DNA of 64,000 bases from Pardosa pseudoannulata (taxonomy: Eukaryota > Arthropoda > Arachnida > Araneae > Lycosidae). A program made the position numbers and the translations under genes. The notes under the pieces are model-generated. The model had not been told where the DNA came from, searched no databases, and saw nothing but the letters and a program-made list of their open reading frames with translations. Location of the stretch: contig CM063499.1 in NCBI GenBank assembly GCA_032207245.1, forward strand, positions 80,648,845 to 80,712,844, in the 5' to 3' direction. Within the stretch, counting starts at the first letter, position 1. Every line of letters starts with the position of its first letter. Below, piece after piece: positions 1-11,830 of the stretch.

Positions 1-60
1 CATATTTCCAATCATGTAGTGGTTAGCATATTGTGTTCGGGTTGGAGTCCCGAATATAGC
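1..60 (+). repeat. possible tRNA-derived SINE head, cut by window edge
   Basis: The stretch has an A-box-like TAGTGGTTAGCATA at about 16-29 and a B-box-like GGGTTGGAGTCCC at about 39-51. The two boxes are too close for a functional tRNA. It is best read as a degraded tRNA-derived retroposon head and differs from the common SINE seen elsewhere in the window. Weak call. Confidence 0.25.
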
Positions 61-599
61 TTGGATGTATTTTTGCTGTCCCCTCGTTTAGAAATGTTGG
101 TCGCTTCCGTGTTAAAACGGTAAACAAAATTTGCAGCTTTGTAAAGTACAGTGTCAAAAAGGCTTTAATTTCAAATAAAGTTTTATATTTTTTTTAGCAA
201 CTGGTGTTTTATTTATTACTACTTTTCACTGCAGCTGGCAATACAGACGGATATCTTAATGCCAAATACGGCTGGAAAGCTATTACTCATTTAGCAAGAC
301 CCGGCGAACACATGTAGCTTAAGTAATAACCCCCAACTGCAGAGAAAATCGGGACCACGAAATATTTAACGTGTCATTAATGAACACGTTGGATCTTTGG
401 ATAGAAATCGAAACCCTCTTCTCCTTTGCCGACCGATCTCCGCTATCAATTTAAGTAATCGGAAATCTAACAGAGCATTACTATGGCGAGTTTCACTGTT
501 GACCGCTACGGAAAAGAAACTAAGAAATAAACTGAGATGGAAAGTTGGGAGCTTACCACGTAGGTAGGTTCTCCCCAGGGTCTTATTTGATGAAGTACG

Positions 600-795
600 C
601 TCTGCTATTTTGGAAAAAATCGTACTGGCTGAAGGATTAGGGCGCTGATCTTCGGTTTCAGTGTTCGTGGGTTCGAGTCCCACTGTGCTATGGATGTTCG
701 TAGCCGTTCGAAATCGGCTTTAAGCAGTAGGTCGCGGTCTCATTAGCCGTCGTGTTGCAGGAAGTAGACCGTAGCGTTCCAAACCAAACGAAAAC
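600..795 (+). repeat. tRNA-derived SINE copy (diverged)
   Basis: It contains the B box GGGTTCGAGTCCC near 670 followed by the same body as the better copies at 19.8, 48.8 and 52.8 kb: a TATGGATGTT motif, AATCGGCTTTAAGCAGTAGG, then CTCATTAGCC, AGTAGACCGTAGC and a CCAAACCAAAC tail. A 105-codon minus-strand ORF across 366-683 looks like a chance reading of this area and I do not call it a gene. Confidence 0.6.
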
Positions 796-849
796 TGCAC
801 TGATTAATTACTCGCTCTCTAAGTGTGTAATTATTCCTACAAATTGTTT

Positions 850-2282
850 AACATCAGACCTATAGATGGCGTTATGTTCGGTCGCTAGAGAGCTTATAAG
901 AAGGGAAGGAGCTATTACCTTCTCTAATATCTCAGAAGTGCATATACCAAGACACTTCATCCAAATGCATTTTCATTCGCTCTAGATGGCGCTGTTTTGG
1001 GTTTTTTGGTGGCCGCTAGAGGGCTTTTGTAAAAACTATAAAAATATCCATACCTAGAAGGGAGGGCGGGTTGGGAACTAGCTTCTTACATAGTAACTTC
1101 ATCTTGCCTACAAATTGCTAGACATCACACCGATAGATGTCGCTGTCATCAGACTTGTTTTTGGCCGCTAGAGGGCTTTCAACACCGAAAAATATAAAAG
1201 GAACAGCATCTAGAAGGGAGGGCGGGTTGGGAACTCTTTTCCTCCGCAACATCTAGGAATCTTGTTACAAGACAATTACAACCATATAAATTTTCGTAAC
1301 ACCGCTAGATGGCGCTGGTTTGGTTTGGTTTGGTTTGTTTGGTGGCCGCTAGAGGGCTTGTAAATAAAACTATAAAAGTAGCTACACCTAGAAGGGATGG
1401 CGGGTTGGGAACTCTTTCCATCCCAATAGCTAGGATTCTTGTTACTAAGACATATTCAGTAATACCGCTAGATGGCGCTGTCATATGACTTATTTTTGTC
1501 CGCTAGAGGGCTTTCAACACCGAAAAACTATAAAAGAAACTGCACCTAGAAGGGAGGGCGGGTTGGGTGCTCTTATTCCAACTAATAATAGCTGGGAATC
1601 CTTGTTATAAAGCATTTCAATACAATTTCAGTAATACCGCTAGATGGCGCTGTTTTGGGTTAGATTGTTGGCCGCTAGAGGGCTTGTAAAAAGTATAAAA
1701 AGAGCTACATCTGGAAGGGAGGGCGGGTTGGGAACTCTTTGCCCCCGCAACATCTAGGAATCTTGCTACAAGACAATTATAACCATACAAATTGTCGTAA
1801 CACCGCTAGATGGCTCTGTTTTGGTTTGTTTGGTGGCCGCTAGAGGGCTTGTAAAAAAAACTATAAAAGTAACTACACCTACGAAGGGAGGGCGGGTTGG
1901 GAACTCTCTTCCATTGCAATAGCTAGGTAATCTTGTTACAAGACATATTCAGTAATACCGCTAGATGGCGCTAGAAGACTTTTCAACGGAATAAATTTTC
2001 GTAACAACGTTAGATGGCGCTGTTTCGGTTCGTTTGTTAGCCGCTAGAGGGCTTTCAACATCGTAAAAAGTATAAAAGAAACTACACCTAGAAGGGAGGG
2101 CGGGTCGGGAACTCTCTTTCACTCCTAATACCTAGCAATCTTGTTACAAGACATTTCAACAAGTAATTTTTGTAACACCGCTAGATGGCTCTAATTCCAG
2201 TTCTTTGTTGGCCGCTAGAGGGCTTGTGAAAAACTATAAAAGTAGCTACACATAGAAGAGAGGGCCGGTCGGGAACTCATTT
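850..2282 (+). repeat. tandem array of ~165-bp units with CTCF-like sites and TATA boxes
   Basis: Eight clear units and one decayed leading unit are marked by the block GGAGGGCGGGTTGGGAAC near 1061, 1218, 1388, 1553, 1718, 1888, 2097 and 2263. Spacing is about 156-170 bp except one of about 210 bp, which carries an extra site. Each unit has, in order on the plus strand: a CCGCTAGATGGCGCT-type site (exact at 1302, 1465, 1637, 1958; near-exact at 1803, 2178), a CCGCTAGAGGGC site about 34-44 bp later (1013, 1165, 1346, 1500, 1672, 1837, 2041, 2212), TATAAAA about 22-30 bp further on, then the G-rich block. The first site fits the published CTCF-type consensus CCRSYAGRKGGCRSY. I see no ORF. Function is inference: clustered insulator sites, reiterated mini-promoters, or a satellite. 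Confidence 0.8.
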
Positions 2283-3040
2283 TAGAAATCAGGAAAGAAT
2301 ACACGGGAAACGAAATATATATTAAAATCTAAAATTATAAATTTAGAATTTACTTCGAAAGTACTAGGAGAGTTGTATCTCAGTATAATAGCTATAGATT
2401 TACCAAAGTTCCGGAGTTCGAACATAATCCTTGATGTGTGGGTTTTACAATAAGAATTAAAAAACAGAAGTTGATAATATGGCAATAATATCAAATAGCA
2501 GGAAGCTATAGGAAAGTTTGGAGCTCTACAGTCTAATGTTTTGCTGCATGAGACCTATTTCCCCTGGAGAGGTGGCAACAAGAAGTGTGACATCACATAC
2601 TTTGTTTAAAAACGCTTTTAAATTAAGGTATTTTCTTAAATGCGGCGAATTTCTTATATTGTGCGATTAGTTTTTGGAAGGTAAAAGTGAAAAGCATTTC
2701 CTTTTAATATAAACTTTTGCTACAAATCAGTTTTGAATTTACTGAAGCTGCCAAAATATTTACAAATATTCAAAAGTGTATCTACCTTAAAAGTTTATAA
2801 AATGCTTTTAACAATAAGTGAGATTAAACGTTTCTTACTTACCTTTCGAAATACAGAAAAGTGATCCAACCGAAAAGAGATTTGTTAGATATGTGCGTTT
2901 GGAACAGACACATATACTAATAAATCTCCATTTGGTACAACTGGACGCTAAATAAATGAAATATAAAAAAGATAACTTCACACCAGATTTATATAAAAGG
3001 GAAAAAAAGTTTTTTGGTGTTAGTAACAAAATCGCCAAAC
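2283..3040. other. AT-rich non-coding stretch, nothing recognised
   Basis: Only short chance ORFs are present. I saw no splice-supported exon, TIR or RNA gene. Confidence 0.5.
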
Positions 3041-3309
3041 AACTAAAAATTTCTAAACGTATAATATATATCTTCAGTCCCAAGTACAAAGATAAATCGC
3101 CAAATAAAATGTAAAGAGGAAGATCTTTTTATAAATGTGGAGTCTATCTGTATGACGCACACGTCAGCATTTTCAATCCTTTCATTTAATTTGCAAATGG
3201 TCGATTTATAATCATTTCTAACTGCATACAATTCATTTATTGCCTCCAGAATGCCTTGCTTCAAATCCTTTCTCAAGTTTCCGCTTGTTTCACACACATT
3301 TTTTAATAA

Positions 3310-3420
3310 CAGCCGGAAATTAAAGGATAATAAGATATGTATGGAACATATCTTATCATCATGTCCTCAGCTAGACTCTTTTAGATGTGAACTGTACCAG
3401 CATGTTATTACTAGTGGACT
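3310..3420 (+). pseudogene. possible fossil of a non-LTR retrotransposon C-terminus
   Basis: The plus-strand reading contains MEHILSSCPQLDSFRCELYQ. This resembles the His/Cys segment (HILxxCP) that ends the reverse transcriptase ORF of Jockey/CR1-like LINEs, also seen at 34.3-34.6 kb. It runs straight into the CT/CA microsatellite. The fragment is short and has no other part of the element, so it may be coincidence. Confidence 0.35.
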
Positions 3421-3421
3421 G

Positions 3422-4444
<1,023 letters not shown>

Positions 4445-4557
4445 ATTGTTTTTTATTTATAGTTTTTAATTATTTACTTTTTATATAAAGACTTTCTAAA
4501 TGCATTCGTTTTGTTATTCCGGTGATGATAACATCTAAAACAAAGAAGTAATTCTAA

Positions 4558-5252
4558 GTTAGTGAGGGTTGCATCGGTTTTAACATGGGGGTTTAAACGA
4601 GTGGTTTTAACAGTCCTGGTCAGTATCAATTTTGACCACTGAAATTCACTTTTCTATATATTTAATAATACTAATAGAACATAGTTTACTAGCATATGAT
4701 AAAAGCAAGTTACATTTGTTAAAAATGTCATAATATAAATAACACCAGCAAAAAACAAATTTTACATAAGATACAAGTTAGTTATAACAAAATTATAATG
4801 ATTCCAGTTACAATGATTATAAATTAATAACAATTTTTAACTGTACAATGTCATGTTATCTGTTTTCATTTTAAAATTTATGCTTTCAGCTACAACTTAT
4901 GCTTTCAGCTACAACTCGTGTTTAATGTTTTTAATTAACTCATATTTTATGTTTTCTACTGCAACTGGATTTACAATTGCATGTGCAAAGTTCATTTTTA
5001 AAATTCAAACATTCTTATTGTACTGTATAAGCATGTTAAATCTCGTGAACTTGTTAGTGACATATTTTGTTTAACTGCACTACTATTTTTATTCCTTATT
5101 GAAAGTCATTTCTTATTACAAAAGATATATATTAAAATTAAGACCATTTAAATCTATTTTTAACAATTCTGACCAGTTTTGGACGGTTAAAACCATTTTT
5201 ATCCAGTGTCCTGGTCAAAATCAGTTTAGAACGGTCAAAATCACAACACTAA
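4558..5252. mobile_element. possible TIR element with GTTTTAAC / GACCAG subterminal repeats
   Basis: The left end begins TAGTGAGGGTTGCATCGG. The right end, read on the other strand, begins TAGTGTTGTGATTTTGACC. Both ends then carry repeated GTTTTAAC and CTGGTCA words in opposite orientation. I found no clean 8-bp target duplication, so the assignment to a hAT-type MITE is tentative. Confidence 0.3.
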
Positions 5253-6100
5253 AGTTAATACCTTGAAAAAGATGTAAAAGAAAAAGACAAAAAAAAAAAA
5301 AAACAATAGAGAATGCATAAACTAGTAATAGAAGGAAGTGATTGAGTGAAAAAAAGGAAGTTTGATGCTGAAAGGAAAAATAATGTTTGAAGAGAAGAAG
5401 ACAGAAAATTAAGAATTCTAGGCGATAAAATAAGTAAAACAAATCAATAAAACAGTCCATTTGGTTTTTATCGTTTGTAACAATAAGTTACATTCGGTTC
5501 AGCTTTTTTTAACCTCTTCCCGTGAGTCATCGTCAAACTATATAAGAGATTTGAAAAAAAATTTTCAATTTTACAACTCCTCTTCAACCTCCACTCAAAA
5601 TACAGTTTTCTTTTTTTTTTTGTTTAAATTAATTTTACAATTTACACTAAATCACAAATTTGCGATGAAAATCACACTCAGTTTATTTAATTTGTGATTA
5701 AGTGAATGTTTCAGTCTATTTAGTATGAATGTTATGTGTTTCCTTTGTGTTTTCTTTGTTAATTCAATAAGATTTTAAATATTCAATTTTTGTAAAATTT
5801 TTCCTCAAAATGTTGTTTTTGTTTATGTATCAATTTGTTGAGTTACGATCCCCTCGCCAAATTTCAAACGCCACGCTGCAAGCACGCCACGCACGCAAGC
5901 TGCAAGCACGCCAATTTCGCCAAAAGTGGTTGAAGCACAAGATCCATGATTAGAAACAGGAGAGTGTGCTAAGAAGAGGAGTTGAAAAAGCCCAATGTAT
6001 CTCGGATTTCATCATTATCATCTTTTCATTATTATTATTATTTTGGTGTTTTCAATAAAAGGTGTTTGCGATCTGCGGCTTTTTATTATGCTTCAACGAG
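5253..6100. other. AT-rich non-coding stretch
   Basis: No gene is recognised. A short GC-richer patch at 5868-5925 contains repeated GCAAGC/CACGCC words. Small ORFs have low-complexity translations. Confidence 0.5.
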
Positions 6101-6357
6101 TTTGGAGTGCTACGGTCTACTTTTTGCAACACGAGGGCTAATGAGACCGGGACCTACAGTTTAAAGTCGATTCCGAACAGCTACGAACATCCATGCCACA
6201 GTGGGTCACTCGTCAGGTGATTTGGTTTTGGTTTGGTTTGGAGTGCTACGGTCTACTTTTTTGCAACACGAGGGCTAATGAGACCGGGACCTACAGTTTA
6301 AAGTCGATTCCGAACAGCTACGAACATCCATGCCACAGTGGGTCACTCGTCAGGTGA
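6101..6357 (-). repeat. tandem dimer of a SINE 3' part
   Basis: Two nearly identical copies (about 6101-6218 and 6231-6357) read on the minus strand as the SINE body: CATGGATGTTCGTAGCTG, AATCGACTTTAAACTGTAGG, CTCATTAGCCCTCGTG, AGTAGACCGTAGCACTCC. Both end with the same non-SINE tail GTGGGTCACTCGTCAGGTGA and lack the tRNA head. A local tandem duplication of an already truncated copy explains this. Confidence 0.7.
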
Positions 6358-6821
6358 AAACATGGAATTTATTGTTAAAGTAAAGCCTCAAAATTCTTAT
6401 ATACAACAAAAGCCAAATTCATTGTTATCGATGAAAGTTAGAAGAAATGAATTAATTTAACTCTTACAAACATGTCTGGCTTGGTTTATTCATTTATTAT
6501 TGAAAACCGTACTTTTAATGTAAATTTTTTCAAAAGTATTCTGGACTCAGTCACAATCATAACACTTTGTGACACGATTAACACGTTTTTTGAAAAAAAT
6601 TATTATAGAGGAGATATTTATCAGAGATTAGATGGAGATATTTATTTAGTACATTTCAGTTATTCGTTACATTGTGTAAAATTATTTAAAATTATAACAC
6701 TGACTTTTTTGTTAGTTTGTTGCGACACTCTTTCAAAATTTGGCGTCAGACAAAGAAAACAATAAGTTTAAAATTTGTTTACTCACCTATAATATACAGT
6801 GTGAAATTTCGTATATAATAA

Positions 6822-7480
6822 TAGCCTAAGTTATCTGTCCGTCTGTCCTGGAATTTATGAAGTGTTTGGACCTGGAATGGATAGAGGCATCCATATTGGA
6901 TTCTTGATGAGTTACGGTTAGAAAAATTCAAAGCGAGTCAAGTTTATACTCTCCTAAACTATTTATCCGATTCTAAAAGAAATTGGTATAAATAAGCTTC
7001 ACATTACAGCAAAAAATACGGCCAAAAAATTACATTTTAAAATTTCCAGTGTACTGAATTTGGCAACACTTTTATCGCTTGTGAAAATCCCAAGTCACTA
7101 TTGCATATTGTTTACTTGGTACAAGTCATTGCCAAATGAATGAGTCAGAATAAAAGAAAACCTACTAAGAAATGCCGCGTGTGTTACAAGAATCCAATTA
7201 AAAGTGAGACTACTTGGCGGTGTAAACAATGAAGAATTCCTTTGCACTTTGTTTTGAAAAGTACCACTAGCTCGAAGACTATTATCTGTATACCTTATTA
7301 ATGTTTTGCTTTGATATTTTCTTAATTTTACTGTTTCTGATATTATTTAACATTATGTAAAAAGTGGATTTTAATTAAGAATATGTAAGAATTGTAAAAT
7401 GAAACAAGTTTTTTAAATAAAAATTAAATGGTTATTTCATGCACAGTTTTTCATTATTAAATCATACCGGAAGGGGTTAA
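6822..7480 (+). mobile_element. piggyBac-type transposon remnant
   Basis: The right end is GGAAGGGGTTAA (TTAA at 7477-7480), as expected for a piggyBac terminus. The first 190 bp (6822-7015) is similar to the interior of the TTAA-flanked element at 29.8-30.9 kb, both starting GCCTAAGTTATCTGTCC. A fossil transposase C-terminus lies just inside the right end. The left terminus was not found. Confidence 0.55.
7168..7275 (+). pseudogene. piggyBac transposase C-terminal Cys-rich domain, broken
   Basis: The frame from 7168 reads CRVCYKNPIKSETTWRCKQ, then a TGA, then RIPLHFVLKSTT. This matches the spacing of the cysteine-rich zinc-binding tail that ends piggyBac transposases (CxxC, TTWxCxxC, PLH). 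The TGA sits where a cysteine codon would be expected, and the last Cys/His pair has decayed. The rest of the transposase is absent, so it is a dead fragment. Confidence 0.55.
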
Positions 7481-8630
7481 ATGTCCGAGAATTCTCCCTC
7501 TTCCACCTAGGGAAAAGGAGAAAAACAAAGGAGAGGGGTATTACATGTTTCTGGAATTTTTCTGCTGGTGGTCAATAGTTCTCAGATAAGCAGAAGGCAA
7601 CACATTATTGTAGGAACTGAGAAGGAGTGTCTTCACAGTTTATGCCTTGCTCGCTTACATACAGTTTGTCGATATGGAAACCAGAAAGCGAAATGATTTA
7701 ACATTAAAACTAAATATCGAAATTTTAAATCGTTATGACAGGTTACCAAATATGAATTAGCGCAATGCTGCAATACTCAGTTAAACATTTCTCAGCTTCT
7801 GAATTGCACTGAAAGTGTTGACACGTGGAGTACAACACCGCTCCGATGACTTTAAAAAACATTACGAACGATTTATCAATGAGCTTCTTATGAAGATTTG
7901 TAAACAGTCAACATTTGATCAATTATTTTTATTATGTAAACAATTCTTATGTCTTAAAGGATAATATACAGTACATAAATATAGGGTGAGTTTTTTCATT
8001 TTATTTTGAAATGTAGTCGTGTGGATTAAAGGGGGGGGGGTAAATTATCTAATTTTGTATATCGTTTATTATCAAAATCACGGTGTCCCAAACTTATCAC
8101 ATTAAGCGAAGCCTACTCTATTTGAAACATTAAATGCTTTATAGAAAAAGGGATAACAGTGTCACACCCGTAAGTATGGAATAAACGAGATGGCTTAAAA
8201 AAAACCCTTCGATTTTTTTTGCTTTATTATTGGAATTTTCTGAGACGAGCCATAAGTAGAGTTCTGAGCAGTGGAAAAAAACGGGTTTTTTGGGAAGGGA
8301 ATTTTGAAAATTTCCAAAACATGGGAATTTTGAAGTATTTTGAAGTCGCCAATTCCTATGACACAATGAGAACCACTATTTTTTTCTGTCTTTGTTGTAG
8401 ACCCCAAAAGTTGATATTTTCAGAAAATTTAACTATTATATGCTATGAAAAAAATATTGAATAATTGGGATTAACTAACTATTTGGCAAGGTATCATGTT
8501 TAGCATGAAAGTATGAGTACATTTTTCCTTTGAGAAATATCCAATATTTTTATTATTACATAAATATTAGGCAATAATCTGGAGTGTCACAAAACCCATA
8601 AATCATTTTTCTTGCATAACATCTTTCTCT

Positions 8631-8635
<5 letters not shown>

Positions 8636-8723
<88 letters not shown>
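8636..8723. repeat. (TA)n microsatellite, mariner target
   Basis: About 44 TA units end at the left tip of the mariner and resume as TATATATA after its right tip at 10010. The same microsatellite is continuous in copy B (13738-13800). Confidence 0.95.
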
Positions 8724-8727
<4 letters not shown>

Positions 8728-10009
8728 GTTGTTCGGAAAGTCATTTCGTTTTTTTTGGGGAACATGAAAGACAGTTTTCGTATAATGAATAAATATTTTA
8801 TTAAATTATATATTGGCCATTCTGGTCCAACACCTTTTGCCATCTTTCTGGTAGTAGCATAATTCCACGCTCATAAAATTTTTGGTCTTTGCTGGCAAAA
8901 AACTGATCGAGGTGGTTTTTGACCTCCTCATTTGAGGTGCAGGTTTTACCGTCTAAAAATTTTTGGAATGACCGAAACAAATAATAATCCGATGGTGCCT
9001 GGTCTGGAGAATTTGGTGGGTGTGGTATTGTATCCCATTTAAGCTGTAAAAGCTTTTGGTGAGTGACCAAACTTGTGTGAGGTTTCGCGTTGTCTTGGTG
9101 AAACAGTACACCTTTCCTGTTGATTAGTTCTGACCTTTTCTGTTGAAGTTCATCATTCATTTTGTCCAGCTGATGACAGTAGACTTCCGAATTAATCGTT
9201 GTGTTATCCGGTAAAAGCTTAAAAACAACGATTCCTTTAAAATCCCACCAAACAGACAGCATCACCTTTTTTTGGTGAATATCGACTTTGGAAATGGTTT
9301 GAGCCGGTCCATCTTTTTTACTCCATGACCTCTTGCGTTTGACGTTGTTGTATATAACCCATTTTTTGTCCCCAGTGATGATGTGCTTCAAAAACGGATC
9401 ATTTTCGTGACGTTTGAGAAGCGAATCGCAGACGTCAATGCGGCGACACAGATTTCTCTCTGTGAGAATATAGGGAACCCATACATCGAGCTTCGAGGAT
9501 AATACCAGGCCTTTCAAGTGGTCATAAACTGTTGAATTTGATAAATTTAACCTCAATCTGATCTCACGTGTTGTTATTCGCCGGTTCGCATCAACTAATG
9601 CCTTTATCGCGTCTTTATCAGCTTCCACCGGACTTCCCGAACATGGTGCAGCTTCGACATCAAAATTGCCGGATCGAAATTTAGCGAACCAGTTCTGGCA
9701 CTGGCGTACTGTCAACACACCTTCTCCATACACATCGGTCAATTTTTTTCTGGCTTGAACAGCATTTTTACCCTTTCTTTAGTAAAACAGTAAAATATGT
9801 CGAAAATTCTGCTTATCGCTCTCCATATTTAAGAGGGTACCAACCAAAAACTACTGCGTAGAATTAATTGGAATTTTTCACACACAAGCCTTGCTATATG
9901 AGCTATCAAAGCATATAAAAATTATACGGCTTAAATGTGAAGTTGGGTGAAAAAAAATACAATTAAATCCTCTGAGGGAAAAAACGAAATCACTTTCCGA
10001 ACAACCCAA
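8724..10009 (-). mobile_element. mariner transposon, near full length
   Basis: Inverted termini begin TTGGGTTGTTCGGAAAGT at both ends and match over about 30 bp, with one difference at position 19. The element is 1286 bp, the usual mariner size, and is flanked by TA (8722-8723, 10010-10011). The transposase is on the minus strand. Ends and ORF are well preserved, so this is a fairly young insertion. Confidence 0.93.
8801..9826 (-). pseudogene. mariner transposase with one nonsense codon
   Basis: From an ATG at 9826 the frame runs 341 codons to a TAA at 8801, with a single in-frame TAA at codon 16 (9779-9781) inside the N-terminal HILLFY-RKGKNA segment. Downstream the frame is open for 313 codons. 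The paired-type helix-turn-helix region (VYGEGVLT to about residue 100), the WVPYILTE linker and a DD34D catalytic triad are visible: ITGDKKW, HQDNAKPHTS and SPDQAPSDYYLF, with 34 residues between the last two aspartates. The DNA-cleaving enzyme could be made only by readthrough or downstream initiation. Sequence style is closest to cecropia/Hsmar1-like mariners (from memory, low certainty). Confidence 0.92.
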
Positions 10010-10033
10010 TATATATATATGTATGTATGTATG

Positions 10034-10063
<30 letters not shown>
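10010..10063. repeat. compound TA/TGTA/GT microsatellite
   Basis: TATATA, then (TGTA)n, then (GT)n lies directly right of the mariner and is the continuation of the split target microsatellite. Confidence 0.9.
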
Positions 10064-10064
<1 letters not shown>

Positions 10065-10364
10065 AGGAATTGGATACAAAATGCAACAGTGTCATTTGAT
10101 TACACCTTTAAATGATATATGCATTACAAACAGTAATAAACTTACTTCAAATTTAATGATATTTATTTTTATATTATAAAAAGAGGAGAAAAAGTTTAGC
10201 ATAAAGCAATTTACATAATAAATAATGATCGAAAATATGTATATAATTATTATATTAGCAATTAAAATGGAAGAAACCAGTTATGTGTTTGATAAGACTA
10301 ACAGGGTCATTAATGACATAAGTACTACTATAAAATCATTTAAGTGCTCATTGCTACTATTTCT

Positions 10365-10378
10365 TGAATATATATATA

Positions 10379-10409
<31 letters not shown>

Positions 10410-10440
10410 CATATATATATATATTATATATATAATATAG
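10365..10440. repeat. (TA)n microsatellite inside hAT copy A
   Basis: Interrupted TA repeat. The matching site in copy B is 14120-14179. Confidence 0.9.
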
Positions 10441-10632
10441 CCAAAAGTAAAAAAAAAAAACTCTTAGAAATAATATGCCAGTTCTTAAATAGCCACTGTT
10501 GAAAAAATAAATGCAACATTGTTAAAATGATTTCTTCCCAAAATTCCCCAATTTCCGGGTTTATTCCCTAAAATTTCAGGGTTTATTCCCACCTCTTCGA
10601 AATTCCGGGTTTTTTACATCTCTAGCTATAAG

Positions 10633-11450
10633 TAACATTGAAGTGTCATGTGAAAGCGTGGAAAAATACATAGAGCAAAGCCATCAATTCTCAAAAACAA
10701 CAGAGGACAATCTCATTTTTATTGATAAAAAATAGAACAGATAAATTAATTTAACTACAGTCTGTATCGGTTATATGGTAGCTCAGCGGTTCAGGAAAAT
10801 CAGACCATATAAGCGGGGTGACCATACATGCGTAACATTACAACCCTACTGTATTGCGGCAGGATTATATTCACCTATCAGAATATAGTACCCATAAACA
10901 AATAATTTTACTTTTAAGAACATTTTAAACATTAATTCGAGAAGTAAAAACTACATTAAAAATATCTCATATAAGGGTCCACTATATATATAAAAAAACA
11001 CTGACACAGTTAAATACAATTCATTTTATATATATATATATATATTTGTGTATAAGAAAATGAGTCATCTTTTTACTTATTCTATTCACAGTTTTATCAT
11101 ACACATTCCAGTAAATTCGTATACGTAATTTAAAGCTTAATGTTAGACACAAAATAAGACTTGCGAGTATGTAATGCATAGAATTTGAAGAAAAACATAA
11201 CACAGAAAAAAGAAATTTACAATTTTCATTTGCGAATAAATTCTATACATTATATGCAAGAGTAACCGCCAAAACAGTGAAAATTCAAGTATCAAATATT
11301 TTGTCGTACATGCTTGTAAATGTGAGAACGCTATGAACCAATTGAAAGAATTCGATGATCTTAAAGCCCCCTTCAATTTATTTCGCTATGTTCAATTATA
11401 AAACAGTTCAAGAATTCACAAACTTTATAAAAAGAATTATTTACCTTAAG
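10633..11450. other. AT-rich non-coding stretch
   Basis: No gene or element ends are recognised. A short TA run lies at 11028-11045. Small ORFs here have low-complexity translations. Confidence 0.5.
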
Positions 11451-11612
11451 AGTCGTCCGGCTGATAGTTGATCTGTGAAAACGTCGTGTTTCGAAGTATG
11501 AGAGCCCCGTAGCTATGACGCTGAGCGAGCTATCGACGATCTAAAAAGTAATTGCGACAGAAAAATAATGCCGCCATCCACTCACTCATTCATTCATCCA
11601 TTAAAGAACTTA

Positions 11613-11830
11613 GGCCTCTTCACACTATGGTCCACTGCAAGCCATTATCATGGTCGATTGTGGCAGACGATAAAATAGCCTTGGCAGACGATGGCTTCGA
11701 AGTCGTTTTTCTCAAAAGATCAAAGTCAGCCAGATGCGCAACTAAAGTGCGTAGTGGACCCTATGGACAAAATCACGCTCTTTGCTCTATTTAGTAGCCC
11801 TCTGGACTACTCTGGACGTTGCGAATCGGT
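11613..11830 (+). mobile_element. TIR MITE copy related to 58.7-59.0 kb element
   Basis: It begins GGCCTCTTCACACTATGGTC after TTA and stays similar to the reverse complement of 58785-59030 through shared words such as AAAATAGCCTTGG, AGATGCGCAACTAAAGTGCG and GACCCTATGGAC. The right terminus could not be placed; similarity fades after about 11815. Possibly PIF/Harbinger-like from the TTA flank, which is weak evidence. Confidence 0.5.

Larger units (their letters stand above)
8257..10624. mobile_element. hAT-type non-autonomous element (copy A), interrupted by mariner
   Basis: The left end is TAGAGTTCTGAGCAGTGG and then AAAAAACGGG. The right end, read inward, is TAGAGATGTAAAAAACCCGG. It is flanked by an 8-bp direct repeat, GCCATAAG (8249-8256) and GCTATAAG (10625-10632), 7/8 identical, the hAT hallmark. 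Both subterminal regions have repeated GGGAATTTT/CCGGG words. Without the 1.29-kb mariner it is about 1.08 kb and codes for nothing. Copy B at 13.47 kb is the uninterrupted relative. Confidence 0.75.

Noticed and set aside
366..683. 105-codon minus-strand ORF
   Set aside because: It overlaps the SINE at 600-795 and has no recognisable domain or splice support.
1..795. Functional tRNA genes at 1-60 or 640-700
   Set aside because: B boxes are present but box spacing and stems do not support a foldable tRNA; SINE heads explain them.
1020..2282. CRISPR-like array
   Set aside because: Units of about 165 bp with drifting interiors and a eukaryotic context; no short repeat/unique spacer pattern.
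3043..3297. Minus-strand ORF with a coiled-coil-like stretch (ILEAINELYAVRNDYKSTIC)
   Set aside because: Could be a LINE ORF1 fossil, but there is no second supporting feature; too short to call.
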